Source of the DNA: Paenibacillus sp. V4I3
GTDB lineage: Bacteria; Bacillota; Bacilli; Paenibacillales; NBRC-103111
Assembly (NCBI RefSeq): GCF_030817215.1
Contig: NZ_JAUSZA010000001.1
Span: forward strand, 6,360,501 to 6,424,500
Direction of reading: 5' to 3'
DNA length: 64,000 bases
Numbering within the stretch: the stretch's first letter is position 1; each line of letters opens with the position of its first letter. Shown here piece by piece: positions 53,858 to 62,811 of the stretch. The notes under the pieces were generated by a model that saw only the letters and a program-made list of their open reading frames with translations, did not search any database and was not told the origin of the DNA. The position numbers and the translations under genes were made by a program.

Positions 53858-54454
53858 GTGTTTAATCTCCCTATTCATATCAAAACTTATCGGATGTCCG
53901 GACCCAGGTTGAATGTGTTTTACCCGGCCATCGTGGAACTATCGGATAGTGCCATGCAGCAGCAGATCAATCAACTCATTGTGGGTGAAGTTAACCGACA
54001 GATCCATCAGCAGGGATATCCGCAAAATCCGAAAGGATTGTCCGGTTATTATGAAATAAAAACGAATGAGCGAGGTGTATTCAGCTTATCTTTATACAAT
54101 GAGTCATACACTAGTCATGCTCACAGATGGACGCTGCAAAACTCGCTTACCATTGATGTACAAACCGGAAAGTTATACACCTTGCAAGATTTATTCGTTC
54201 ACGGTGTCGACTATGTGAAAAGCGTGTCCGAAATCATCGGGCAACAGATCAAAGATCGTCGTATTCCATTACAGTCCGAATTTAAAGGAATAAGGCCCGA
54301 TCAAGATTTTTATATCGCCGATAAAGCTCTGGTCGTTTTTTTTCAACTCGAAGAAATCACAGCATATGTATACGGATTCCAATATTTCCCGATTTCAGTC
54401 TATGAGATTCAGAATATTATTAATGAGCAGCCTCTTGGTACAATGATGTATTAG
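53858..54454 (+). CDS. DUF3298/DUF4163-type protein in the GMC cluster
   Basis: A 198-residue soluble protein with no signal peptide. It resembles the DUF4163-DUF3298 pair seen in RsiV and PdaC: an N-terminal part NVFYPAIVELSDSAMQQQIN, GYYEIKTNERGVFSLSLYNESY, then NSLTIDVQTGKLYTLQDLFV and DFYIADKALVVFFQLEEITAY. In RsiV this fold is known to bind lysozyme, so carbohydrate or wall binding is conceivable. GTG 53858 is taken as start, six bases after GAGGAGG; the ATG at 53852 is too close to it. It lies 35 bases after the ThuA-GMC gene. A copy of its last codons recurs after the final GMC gene at 57651-57683. Confidence 0.8.
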   Translation: MFNLPIHIKTYRMSGPRLNVFYPAIVELSDSAMQQQINQLIVGEVNRQIHQQGYPQNPKGLSGYYEIKTNERGVFSLSLYNESYTSHAHRWTLQNSLTIDVQTGKLYTLQDLFVHGVDYVKSVSEIIGQQIKDRRIPLQSEFKGIRPDQDFYIADKALVVFFQLEEITAYVYGFQYFPISVYEIQNIINEQPLGTMMY

Positions 54455-54507
54455 GGAGTCTGTTAACCCCTATATTGAAAACATCTGGATAAAGGAAGTG
54501 ATGCCAC

Positions 54508-56139
54508 TTGCATATCTATGTCACTGATCATGGGGATACTCTGAGGAAAATTGCCGACAGATACTATTGTGATTTAGAAGCCCTCCTATCTCTCAATCCG
54601 CATATTCCCAGCACCGATTTGATTATAGTTGCGGATGTTCAAATACAACTGCCCGCCCCGCTGTTACATGTACGGAAGATCCATGATGACGTTGTTTCAC
54701 GTCCTCCCGATTCATCAGGCCCTCCTTTGGATCAATGGATTCCCCTAACTTCAATCGAGCAAATGGCGAAGACCGATTATGATGTGCTTATTATCGGCAG
54801 CGGGGCTGGCGGTGGAGCTGCTCTTTGGAGACTATGTGAACAATGGGGGCAAAACGGCAAGCGGATCGGGATGATCGAGGCCGGCGATCTGTTATTGCCG
54901 ACCCATGCGTTTCATATACCCACATTTGACGAACAGCGCGCACTCGAATACGTGGAGCTGGTTACGGATCAAGTCGGAGAAAGATGGCCGGATTTTCGAA
55001 GCGCGAAAATAGTCAGAGGGTTAGGCGGAAGAACCCTGATATGGTACGGCTGGTCCCCCCGTTTTGATCCTTCTGCGTTCAGAACATGGCCAATCACCTA
55101 TAAGGATCTTGCTCCCTATTATCTGATCGCAGAAAAAATAATGAATGTGACCACCAACTATACCAAAGGTTCCGCTCTGCAGAAAATACTTATCGAACGC
55201 CTTCTTACGGGCGGTTTTCCTGAGGCAACAGATGTTCCGCTCTCCACCGATCTAGAAGGTACGAAGTACGGGCAGGTCCATTCGAATGTTTATTTCAGTT
55301 CCATTGATTTCCTTGCACATGCCTTAAATATTCGAAAATTCGATCTGTCTGTTAATACACGCGCCGTGCAAATTTTAACGGAACAAGGAAAAGCTGTAGG
55401 CGTCAAGGTCATGACCTCAGATAAAAAAACGTATACGCTGAGTGCTAAGACAATCGTCGTCTCCGCCAGCACCTGGGAAACCCCGCGCCTTCTGCTTAAT
55501 TCCAATATCCAAGGCGAAGCAATCGGAAAATATTTGGTTTTCCATCCTGTATTCGAGGGAAATGGAACCGTTGACCGAGATGTATTCCCAGAGGTATTTG
55601 GTGTTGCCACTGTCTTTGTTCCGGGTTCGGCTGAGCGAAATTATCAGCTCCAGATCTTCTCCGATTATTGGTATGACTATAAAGAAAGACCTCTTCTGAA
55701 AAAGGAGCCTTTGGAAGTACACGGTTACGGAGTCGTGGAACCGCGGGCCGACAATTACGTCAGCCTTGATCCGGTTCAGCGGGATGCTTACGGCGTACCT
55801 AATATTAACGTACAGTTTTCCTACAGCGATAAGGATCAGGCACTTCTTCGCGACATGCACGCTTCCCTGTCAGCCTTCACCTCCGCGGCGGGTTTATCAC
55901 TGGATAGCCCACTCCAGCTGCGCCAGCCCGGAAAAGACAATCACGAGGCGGGAACATGCCGTATGGGGGACAACCCGGCTACTTCCGTCACTAACCGCTA
56001 TGGTCAAGTGCATGGCATTGCTGGTCTTTACATAGCCGATATGAGTGTATTGAATCTTACTTCACCGTCCAATCCGACGCTAACCGCTGTCGCTTTAGCC
56101 ATTCGTACAACAGATCATATCGTCGAACAAATGAAATAG
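54508..56139 (+). CDS. LysM domain-GMC family FAD oxidoreductase, copy B
   Basis: A 543-residue paralogue of the protein at 49913-51538 with the same layout: LysM (YVTDHGDTLRKIADRYYC), WIPLT linker, FAD loop DVLIIGSGAGGGAALWRL, GGRTLIWYGWSPRF, and catalytic DNHEAGTCRMGDNP with IADMSVLN and NPTLTAVALAIR. The start is TTG 54508 behind AAAGGAAG; the nearby ATG at 54500 is in another frame and stops early. DNA similarity to copy A begins before the start codon and runs to the end, indicating tandem duplication. Differences such as Tyr-Gly-Trp for Tyr-Leu-Phe in the substrate side of the pocket suggest different substrates. Confidence 0.85.
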   Translation: MHIYVTDHGDTLRKIADRYYCDLEALLSLNPHIPSTDLIIVADVQIQLPAPLLHVRKIHDDVVSRPPDSSGPPLDQWIPLTSIEQMAKTDYDVLIIGSGAGGGAALWRLCEQWGQNGKRIGMIEAGDLLLPTHAFHIPTFDEQRALEYVELVTDQVGERWPDFRSAKIVRGLGGRTLIWYGWSPRFDPSAFRTWPITYKDLAPYYLIAEKIMNVTTNYTKGSALQKILIERLLTGGFPEATDVPLSTDLEGTKYGQVHSNVYFSSIDFLAHALNIRKFDLSVNTRAVQILTEQGKAVGVKVMTSDKKTYTLSAKTIVVSASTWETPRLLLNSNIQGEAIGKYLVFHPVFEGNGTVDRDVFPEVFGVATVFVPGSAERNYQLQIFSDYWYDYKERPLLKKEPLEVHGYGVVEPRADNYVSLDPVQRDAYGVPNINVQFSYSDKDQALLRDMHASLSAFTSAAGLSLDSPLQLRQPGKDNHEAGTCRMGDNPATSVTNRYGQVHGIAGLYIADMSVLNLTSPSNPTLTAVALAIRTTDHIVEQMK

Positions 56140-56173
56140 ATCATCTATTTTGTCTGAAGGGAGGGCGATTAAA

Positions 56174-57655
56174 TTGACCGAAAACAGCGATGCTCGTACT
56201 TATTCGTCACAGCCTGCTAAGGTACCGTGGATTCCCTTGACTCCGCTCGAGAAAATGGCTCAAACCAATTATGATGTGCTTATTGTCGGCAGCGGTGCTG
56301 GAGGCGGGGCCGCACTCTGGAGATTAATCGAACAATCGAAACATAACGGCATGCGGATCGGTATGATCGAGGCCGGGGATCTCATGCTACCGACCCATGC
56401 TCATAATTTGCCTACTTTCGATCAAACGCGGTTTACTCAATTTATAGAAAGTCCCCGCCATACCGAACCAATCGGGAAATTATGGCCGGATTATCCGGGG
56501 GCGAGAATATTTAGAGCTTTAGGCGGAAGAACCCTTCATTGGTATTTAATGTGTCCCCGTTTGCTGCCCGAAGAAATCAAATCTTGGCCGATTTCCTATC
56601 AAGAACTAGTTCCCTATTACCTTACCGCTGAACAGATCATGAATGTAACCGGTGCATACGCAAAGGGATCCGCCCTTCAGGAAAAACTTCTCCATCGCCT
56701 TCGCTTCGGCGGATTTCCGGATGCCATTGACCTTCCTCTGGCTGTTGACCTTGATGTTACCCGGTATGGTCAGCTCCATTCGAATGTCTTTTTTAGTTCC
56801 ATTATATTTATGGCTTACGCTCTCAATATTAAGCCCTTTGATCTGGCTGTAAAAACGCGGGCTGTACAGGTTATCACCGAGAGAGGAAGAGCCGCAGGCG
56901 TTAAGGTGGTTACTTCCGACAGTAAAACCTGCAACATCAGAGCTAAGACGGTAATCCTTTCCGCCAGTACCTTTGAAACGCCGCGTATTTTGCTAAACTC
57001 CAATATTCCCGGAGAAGCCATCGGCAGATATTTGGTGAACCAACCGACAGTCGTTGCGAAAGCAAAAATAAACCGCAATCAATTTCCCGAAGTGTTGGGA
57101 AATGCGGCTATTATGGTTCCAAGTGCTGCAGATCGGAAATATATGTTCTTCACTTTAGGGACTGATCCTTTAGAGTACTGGTGGTACCATTATGAAGAAA
57201 GAAAACTTCTTGACGAACTAAGACTTGGATTTTTCGGCTTGGCGACCCTCGAACCGCGATTTGAAAACCATGTCAGCCTCGACCCTACCCGACGTGATTC
57301 ATTCGGAGTACCTTTATTAAAGGTGCAATTTTCGTACAGTTCTCAAGATAAGGCCGTTATCCGCGAGCTGACGGCTTCCATTCGAAGTGCTGCCGCAGCA
57401 ATGGGGCTGGGTTTTTACGAAAACCCTAGTCTCCTACCTCCCGGTCTGGACAATCATGAGGCGGGAACGTGCCGATTGGGCGATGATCCCGCCACCTCGG
57501 CAACAAACCAGTATGGGCAAATACACGGCGTACCCGGTCTCTATGTGGCCGATAACAGCGTATTGCCGCTTACCGGAGCAGCTAACCCGACATTGACAAC
57601 CGTTGCTTTAGCGATTCGAACAGCGGATTATATCCTTTCGCAATATCATGAATGA
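56174..57655 (+). CDS. GMC family FAD oxidoreductase without accessory domain
   Basis: A 493-residue paralogue of the GMC half of the ThuA-GMC fusion: VPWIPLTPLEKMAQTNYDVL, FAD loop VGSGAGGGAALWRL, GGRTLHWYLMCPRL, DNHEAGTCRLGDDP, NPTLTTVALAIRTADYIL. TTG 56174 follows GGGAGG by nine bases and replaces the TTG at 56150, which lies before that site. Compared with its partner at 51573 it lacks the whole ThuA part: only a short stretch (LTENSDARTYSSQPAK) precedes the shared VPWIPLT. It ends next to a short leftover of the DUF3298-type gene and converges with the germination operon. Confidence 0.85.
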   Translation: MTENSDARTYSSQPAKVPWIPLTPLEKMAQTNYDVLIVGSGAGGGAALWRLIEQSKHNGMRIGMIEAGDLMLPTHAHNLPTFDQTRFTQFIESPRHTEPIGKLWPDYPGARIFRALGGRTLHWYLMCPRLLPEEIKSWPISYQELVPYYLTAEQIMNVTGAYAKGSALQEKLLHRLRFGGFPDAIDLPLAVDLDVTRYGQLHSNVFFSSIIFMAYALNIKPFDLAVKTRAVQVITERGRAAGVKVVTSDSKTCNIRAKTVILSASTFETPRILLNSNIPGEAIGRYLVNQPTVVAKAKINRNQFPEVLGNAAIMVPSAADRKYMFFTLGTDPLEYWWYHYEERKLLDELRLGFFGLATLEPRFENHVSLDPTRRDSFGVPLLKVQFSYSSQDKAVIRELTASIRSAAAAMGLGFYENPSLLPPGLDNHEAGTCRLGDDPATSATNQYGQIHGVPGLYVADNSVLPLTGAANPTLTTVALAIRTADYILSQYHE

Positions 57656-57683
57656 GCAGCCTCTTGGTACAACGATGTCCTAA
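57651..57683 (+). repeat. Fossil 3' end of a second DUF3298-type gene
   Basis: AATGAGCAGCCTCTTGGTACAA (57651 on) followed by CGATGTCCTAA repeats the end of the DUF3298-type gene at 54422-54453, including its stop, with only three changed bases. It lies where a second copy of that gene would be expected if the three-gene unit had been duplicated. Its TAA overlaps the stop codon of the convergent gerB gene. Confidence 0.75.
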
Positions 57684-58783
57684 CTTGACGCTTGCTTCCG
57701 CCGACTCTTTAACGCTGTTACAATCGTTAGCAAAAGGATAGGAACAACGCCTGTAACCGTTATAAATAAAGGCCAAACGGTACCTACATGTCCCATGAAT
57801 TCCAATTCGTTCCGGAACATGGTCAGTGAGATCATTCCCGTAAAAAATGCTATAGGGAAAATCAGAATCTTGTCATCCTGCAGTTGGAATAATTGGGTTA
57901 GCCCCAAATTGATCACAAACAGCACAATGGTTGCTTTCATATAGGAGCCAGCGATCAATGTCATGCCAATTACTGATTCGACCCGTTCAATGATATCCGC
58001 GAGTTCAATCAAGCGCGCAAGTGTAAATAAGGAAAATTTGATATTCCCAGCCATCGGCCCCAGCGCCATGATCGTGCATACAATTACCAAGGTTAGCGAG
58101 AGCCCGCTGATTAGAAGCGATGCAAACATAAATTTACCTAGAGGTTCTTGGTCCTTTCTCACAAACGGAAGAACCATCGAAAACAAGATCAGCTCTGCAT
58201 ATGGAAATCCATAAGCGATATAGGCGCCATGCAGAACCGGTTTGAAACCTTTTGGAAATAAAGGCATTAGCAGTTCCACACGATAGGCAGGCAGTGTTAA
58301 AAGCATAACTATGGCGCTGAATATAAATATCGTGATCAGCAGTAAAGTAAACATCCTGGCCATGACTTCAATACCTGAACGAACAGTCAGTGCCGCTGTG
58401 AAAAGTATTAAAAAGTGAAAGACATAAGTCGGCGTTTCCCTCATCATCGTACTCTTGAAAAATCCGCCGATGTCCACCACGATATTGGCAAGCATCATGA
58501 AAGATAACAAAAAGAAGGGAATGACTAAAATAATGGTCAATACTCTTCCAACGGCCTGCCGACTGTACTGGATGAGCGTCATTTCGGGATATTTCCGGTA
58601 CAGATAGAGAATACAGCTCAACAAAAGCATCCCTAATCCGTTCGCCATCCACAGAGACATCCAAGCGGCATTTTTTGCCGCTCCAGTTAAAGGCGCCGGT
58701 ATATTTACGATTGACGAACCGGTCAGAAATGAGAGGAACAGCGTCGCCATTTGCCGCGAACTAACCGTTATCCGCTTTTTCAT
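57680..58783 (-). CDS. Spore germinant receptor permease subunit (GerAB family)
   Basis: A 367-residue, ten-helix membrane protein of the amino acid-polyamine-organocation superfamily. It shows the family start ITVSSRQMATLFLSFLTGSS and ends with a short basic tail KSRRKQASS. In Bacillus spores, GerAB-type subunits bind the germinant in the inner membrane. The start is ATG 58783 behind AGGGGG; the longer frame to 58837 has no ribosome site. It is the last gene of a gerA-gerC-D-gerB group. The germinant cannot be told from sequence. Confidence 0.9.
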   Translation of the reverse strand: MKKRITVSSRQMATLFLSFLTGSSIVNIPAPLTGAAKNAAWMSLWMANGLGMLLLSCILYLYRKYPEMTLIQYSRQAVGRVLTIILVIPFFLLSFMMLANIVVDIGGFFKSTMMRETPTYVFHFLILFTAALTVRSGIEVMARMFTLLLITIFIFSAIVMLLTLPAYRVELLMPLFPKGFKPVLHGAYIAYGFPYAELILFSMVLPFVRKDQEPLGKFMFASLLISGLSLTLVIVCTIMALGPMAGNIKFSLFTLARLIELADIIERVESVIGMTLIAGSYMKATIVLFVINLGLTQLFQLQDDKILIFPIAFFTGMISLTMFRNELEFMGHVGTVWPLFITVTGVVPILLLTIVTALKSRRKQASS

Positions 58784-58845
58784 ATTGACTGCCCCCTCTT
58801 TGGAGTTTTTGGGGATACAAATTAGCTTCAGAAGCATAAGTTTGG

Positions 58846-59088
58846 TTAAGATGGAACTTTGATAGACTCCACAATTTTCTCAGCCGGATCTTTCAAAAAG
58901 AAATGAACCAATTCGTCCAGATTCGGCCAACGCAGATCCAGCACATAAATAAGACTTGGATATAGAGAAGCGATCATTAATATACTATGAACGAACCTCT
59001 CCCTACTGCTTGCTTGCTTCAGATTCAGACCATCATGAGCAAAAATGGCGGTGTATGCCACAAGCAAAATCAAGATTTTCTCGATCAT
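58846..59088 (-). CDS. Small membrane protein of a ger operon (germinant receptor D-type subunit)
   Basis: An 80-residue protein with two predicted helices: MIEKILILLVAYTAIFAHD and FVHSILMIASLYPSLIYVLD, then a polar tail. Size, two-helix layout and position between gerC and gerB fit the small D subunits known in several Bacillus and Clostridium germinant receptors, which adjust receptor activity. GGGGAGA lies eight bases before the ATG. The assignment rests on context and size more than on sequence motif. Confidence 0.7.
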   Translation of the reverse strand: MIEKILILLVAYTAIFAHDGLNLKQASSRERFVHSILMIASLYPSLIYVLDLRWPNLDELVHFFLKDPAEKIVESIKVPS

Positions 59089-59126
59089 CGTTTTCTCCCC
59101 GTTCGCCCGTATTGCAAAGATCGGGA

Positions 59127-60299
59127 CTATTTGGCAACCGGTTCGCCAAGGTTAGCTCCTGTATTGAATATATTTGCTTTAACCTCAACGGTAAATGCTA
59201 TACCCTGAAATCGTTCTTCCCAATCCGGCTTCATGCGATACCATAAAGCTGGATCCTTGCGGTATATGCGATTTCCGATTCCAAGCACATCCATTTTTTG
59301 CTTCTGGATAAGAAGCAAGGTACTTTTCATATCCTGTTCGATAACCTTTTGGACTCTTTTGTTAAATTTCTCTACGTCCTCCGGGGTTTTCAGATTCGTA
59401 CAGATAAGTTCGCCGAAATACCCATCAATTTTGGTCGAAACATGGACGGCCACCGAATCCCCCTTGATTTTCAATTTGAGTTTCGTCTTTAGTGTCGAGA
59501 CTTCAACGGCTTCCACCTTCTTCATTTTCTTTTTGCTCTCACCCGGGCATTCGACTTGGAGAATGCCTGATTGATATTCGTCCAACAGCATTAATAAGCT
59601 TTCGATTTTTTTTGGTGGCAGCACATTAACCAATTTCCCTTTCTTCATCAGCGCCAGTCCGGTAACGGGAGAGCTTAGCGGCTTATTCTTCGGGTCAAAA
59701 TAGACATACGGTACAGCGGCAACGCCTGTTTCGCTTTTCAATTCCAGCATCAGATCAATAAAGGAGGCTTTTAAAGACTTCCCTGTAAACTTATATGCCA
59801 CTAGTTCAGACTCGCGCAATTGCTGACCCATGGACGTTTCGACAAACGGCTTGCCTTTTTTCAAATATAGCTCCGCCCTATCTTTGCCGATCATAACGCT
59901 TATCGTTGCCCGTGGTTCGTGATCCCGTGAGAAAAAATCCAGGATCTCGCCGATATTCCTTTTTCTAGCAATTTCTTCTCCGATGATTAGAACCCGCATA
60001 TGGCTCCACTGCGCCTTCCGGCCGATATGAATGGTCATATCGCGGATCGCTTCAAACAAGGACTTATCTCTTGTTTTAATATTGATATAGCTTTCTCTAG
60101 ATGGTCCTCCTTGTGTTTGTTTACTTCCCGTCATCGGCCTATAGAATTGGATGGTCAGTTCAATATCTTTCCCGTCTTCCGACTCATCAATTGCAACTCC
60201 CTGAACAAAAGCAAGGGTATCCAGCTCGACTCTATTCCAGCATCCGGTTAAGAAGACAAGAACTACAAAAGTTAATGCAGCAGTTCCAAATGTTCTCAC
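59127..60299 (-). CDS. Spore germination lipoprotein, Ger(x)C family
   Basis: A 390-residue lipoprotein with signal TFGTAALTFVVLVF and lipobox LTGC, followed by the family start WNRVELDTLAFVQGVAIDE and later ARKRNIGEILDFFSRDHE. C subunits are anchored on the outer face of the spore inner membrane and complete the receptor with the A and B subunits. It starts at GTG 60299; its ribosome site AAGGAT overlaps the end of the gerA gene three bases upstream, so translation is probably coupled. Confidence 0.92.
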   Translation of the reverse strand: MRTFGTAALTFVVLVFLTGCWNRVELDTLAFVQGVAIDESEDGKDIELTIQFYRPMTGSKQTQGGPSRESYINIKTRDKSLFEAIRDMTIHIGRKAQWSHMRVLIIGEEIARKRNIGEILDFFSRDHEPRATISVMIGKDRAELYLKKGKPFVETSMGQQLRESELVAYKFTGKSLKASFIDLMLELKSETGVAAVPYVYFDPKNKPLSSPVTGLALMKKGKLVNVLPPKKIESLLMLLDEYQSGILQVECPGESKKKMKKVEAVEVSTLKTKLKLKIKGDSVAVHVSTKIDGYFGELICTNLKTPEDVEKFNKRVQKVIEQDMKSTLLLIQKQKMDVLGIGNRIYRKDPALWYRMKPDWEERFQGIAFTVEVKANIFNTGANLGEPVAK

Positions 60300-60302
60300 C
60301 GT

Positions 60303-61892
60303 TCATCCTTCTTTCCTGTTATCTGTAAGCCGATTATGCTTGTGACGATTTCTCGGCGAGCGAAGTTGAGAAATCAGCGGCGCCCTGATAAACACATCGC
60401 GTAATTGTCGTGGGCGAAGTGGTCCTAACGAAGCCAGATAAGGCTGACCGAGCGAACGTAAACTCATCATATGCAGCAGCAGCAGCAGGATCCCGATCAT
60501 CAGCCCAAACCCCCCCAAAAAAGCGGAAATGCACATCACGAGTATTCGCAGGACTCGGACAGCAGTTTGAAGACTATACTGCGGGAGCGAGAATTTGGCA
60601 ATCCCGGTAAGGGCCACCACGACGACCATGATCGGGGAGGCTATGCCGGCATTAATGGATGCTTCCCCGATAACCAAAGCACCTACGATACTGACGGCAG
60701 AGCCGACGGGGCGCGGCAATCGAACCCCCGCTTCGACCAGAATTTCGAAAAAAAAGACCATGATCAACGCCTCTATAAAGGCCGGAAATGGAATCCCTTC
60801 TCGCGTATTGAGAACCGCTAGCAGCAGCACAGTTGGAATCAGCTCGGGATCAAAGGTAGTCAAAGCGATATAGATGCTTGGAAGGAATACAGTCAAGAAA
60901 AAAGCTATGAATCTTAACCATCTGATAAAGGACGAAAAAACCGTTCTTTGGTAATAGTCTTCAGGAGACATCAAAAACTCGAGGAATAAACCGGGACAGA
61001 TCAGAATCGACGGACTTCCAGAAACCATCACAATGATCTTGCCGTCCAAGAGGGCAGCAGCAGCTACATCAGGACGCTCCGTAACCCGGGATTGCGGTAA
61101 TGGCGAGTATACCGACTCCTCAAGCAGTTCTTCAATATAGGAAGTTTCCAATACTTCCATTTCTTTGGCTGGTGTGATCCGCTCCTGAAACTCCGCCAAC
61201 GTTTCCGGATTCACGGCTCCTTCTATATAAGCATAAGCAACCTCGGAATGCGATTTCCCCCCGGCTTTGAAGAGTTCCAGTTTAAAGTCAGGGGTTTTCA
61301 AGCGAATCCGTATCAGACCAATATTCTGACTCAGATTTTCTACCGTGCTCTCGTGCGGACCTCTCACCACCGGCTCAATCAGGTTCTCCGTCACTTGTCT
61401 CTCTTGAAGCGTTATCGCTCTGAAGCTCAGTGCTTTGTCCCAATGATCGAAAAAGACAACAACGTTTCCTTCCAATATATCTTCAACCGATCTGTTCAAA
61501 TCTCCTATCGTATGTGCGGTTTCAACGGAAGCCCCATGACTCTCGAAAAAGTTGATCACATCGCCTGGTTTGATATCTGTGGCCATTCCTATTTGATGGG
61601 GAACCAGATCCTGCATGACGGTTTTAAAATAATTTTCCTTTTTGTCTTTAACCAATGTTATACAATAAATGCCCATCGCCTCATATTGGAGATTGGGTCC
61701 ATAATACCACGGAATGAAAATGATATCTTTACAGTTCGCAAAAATTTGCTCCAACCGCTTTCTGTTTACAGACAGGCTCGACGAAATCGCTTCATGCACT
61801 TTCAATAGTTCCTGCATAGCTGCATCCTGAATTATGTTAGGGGAGGATGAACTTTTCATGCGATGTTTCTTGAAAAATTTGGTTATATTCAT
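60303..61892 (-). CDS. Spore germinant receptor subunit, GerAA family
   Basis: A 529-residue protein: a soluble N-terminal half (DAAMQELLKVHEAISSSLSV, EGNVVVFFDHWDKALSFRA), the conserved stretch EESVYSPLPQSRVTERPDVAAAAL and GKIIVMVSGSPSILICPGLF, then about five membrane helices (FPAFIEALIMVFFFEILVEAGVRLPRPVGSAVSIVGALVIG) and a polar tail RNRHKHNRL. A subunits form the signalling core of germinant receptors. The start is ATG 61892 behind GGGGGT. A possible sigma-G-like -10 (CATATTA) lies about 60 bases upstream in 61893-61997, but no matching -35 was found. Confidence 0.93.
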   Translation of the reverse strand: MNITKFFKKHRMKSSSSPNIIQDAAMQELLKVHEAISSSLSVNRKRLEQIFANCKDIIFIPWYYGPNLQYEAMGIYCITLVKDKKENYFKTVMQDLVPHQIGMATDIKPGDVINFFESHGASVETAHTIGDLNRSVEDILEGNVVVFFDHWDKALSFRAITLQERQVTENLIEPVVRGPHESTVENLSQNIGLIRIRLKTPDFKLELFKAGGKSHSEVAYAYIEGAVNPETLAEFQERITPAKEMEVLETSYIEELLEESVYSPLPQSRVTERPDVAAAALLDGKIIVMVSGSPSILICPGLFLEFLMSPEDYYQRTVFSSFIRWLRFIAFFLTVFLPSIYIALTTFDPELIPTVLLLAVLNTREGIPFPAFIEALIMVFFFEILVEAGVRLPRPVGSAVSIVGALVIGEASINAGIASPIMVVVVALTGIAKFSLPQYSLQTAVRVLRILVMCISAFLGGFGLMIGILLLLLHMMSLRSLGQPYLASLGPLRPRQLRDVFIRAPLISQLRSPRNRHKHNRLTDNRKEG

Positions 61893-61997
61893 TCTGACCC
61901 CCATCCTTTCTGCAGCATAGTCGGAAACTAATTTTATAATCTCCCATAATATGTATAGTTATACACCAACGAGGATGACATATCGGTCATTCATTCG

Positions 61998-62811
61998 CTA
62001 TAATCCATTTTTGCTAACTTGCAGTTTTTTCTTCTGCCGGATTTTCCCTACAATAAGCAGCAGCAAGGGCAAGCCGATCATGTTGACAGGAAGTACAAAT
62101 GGAACCCAGTAATGGTAACCGGATCATGTTCTTCCAATTTTCCACTTGTAAAAACTAAGCTGTTCCGTAACTGGTAACGAACATATAAATAGACAATTTA
62201 ATGAATACGCTGGCGATCCAGATGACAACGGCAATGGCGTCCAAGTTTTCAATGAACCCAAAAACAGCAATCTTTTTTGTCATTTCAAAAAATGGATACC
62301 ACATTTTGGAGGTGAGATTGACGCCTACCGTTAAAATGACCATAATCATCGATAGCAGCACGCCAAAACTGGCAATGGCAACACCCCAAATCACGTAGGG
62401 GGATCCCTTGCGTGGCGTAAAAAGAAAAGATGAAATCATGACAAATTCAACCGCATGTCCAAGGTAGGAAGCGGGGGGAAGCGAACCCTTGATAATAGCC
62501 CCCATACCGCTGTCCGCATAAAAGGGCAGCAGACGGTTCCATTGTATGTTGGTGACGCTTGTGGTCAAGACCAGCAATACCATCAAAAAAATAACGGGTC
62601 CCAATATTTCGCTGACACGTCCGATCCCATCAATCCCTCCGGAATAGGTCACATAGATAACGATCAGAACCATAGGCAATATGATAAATATTCCCGGAGT
62701 TGTATTAAGAAGCAGAACTCGGAGCAGATCACTGAATTGGCGTAGAACAATGGGAATGATGGTATACCATTGGACAAGATAGACAACGATGACGATCTTG
62801 CCGAGCCATTT
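61998..62811 (-). pseudogene. Remnant of a second gerB (GerAB family) gene
   Basis: An open frame of about 218 codons without a start codon encodes the middle of a GerAB permease (WLGKIVIVVYLVQWYTIIPI through GGIDGIGRVSEILGPV and YASVFIK-like helices to MFVTSYGTA). It is preceded by in-frame TGA/TAA at 62812-62817, so the first 90 or so residues are gone. The frame ends at TAG 62155-62157; reading on gives FLQVENWKNM, so the stop probably replaced a CAG glutamine codon. Another frame then carries the true C-terminal end PFVLPVNMIGLPLLLLIVGK and stops at 61998-62000, implying an internal deletion. It lies upstream of the intact gerA operon that already has a working gerB. Confidence 0.85.

Noticed and set aside
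61248-61808. 186-codon plus-strand frame opposite gerA
   Set aside because: Antisense to the conserved N-terminal half of gerA; composition looks like a shadow frame.
61893-61997. Sigma-G promoter before gerA
   Set aside because: CATATTA fits a -10 box and expression in the forespore is expected, but no matching -35 at proper spacing was found, so it is not listed as a feature.
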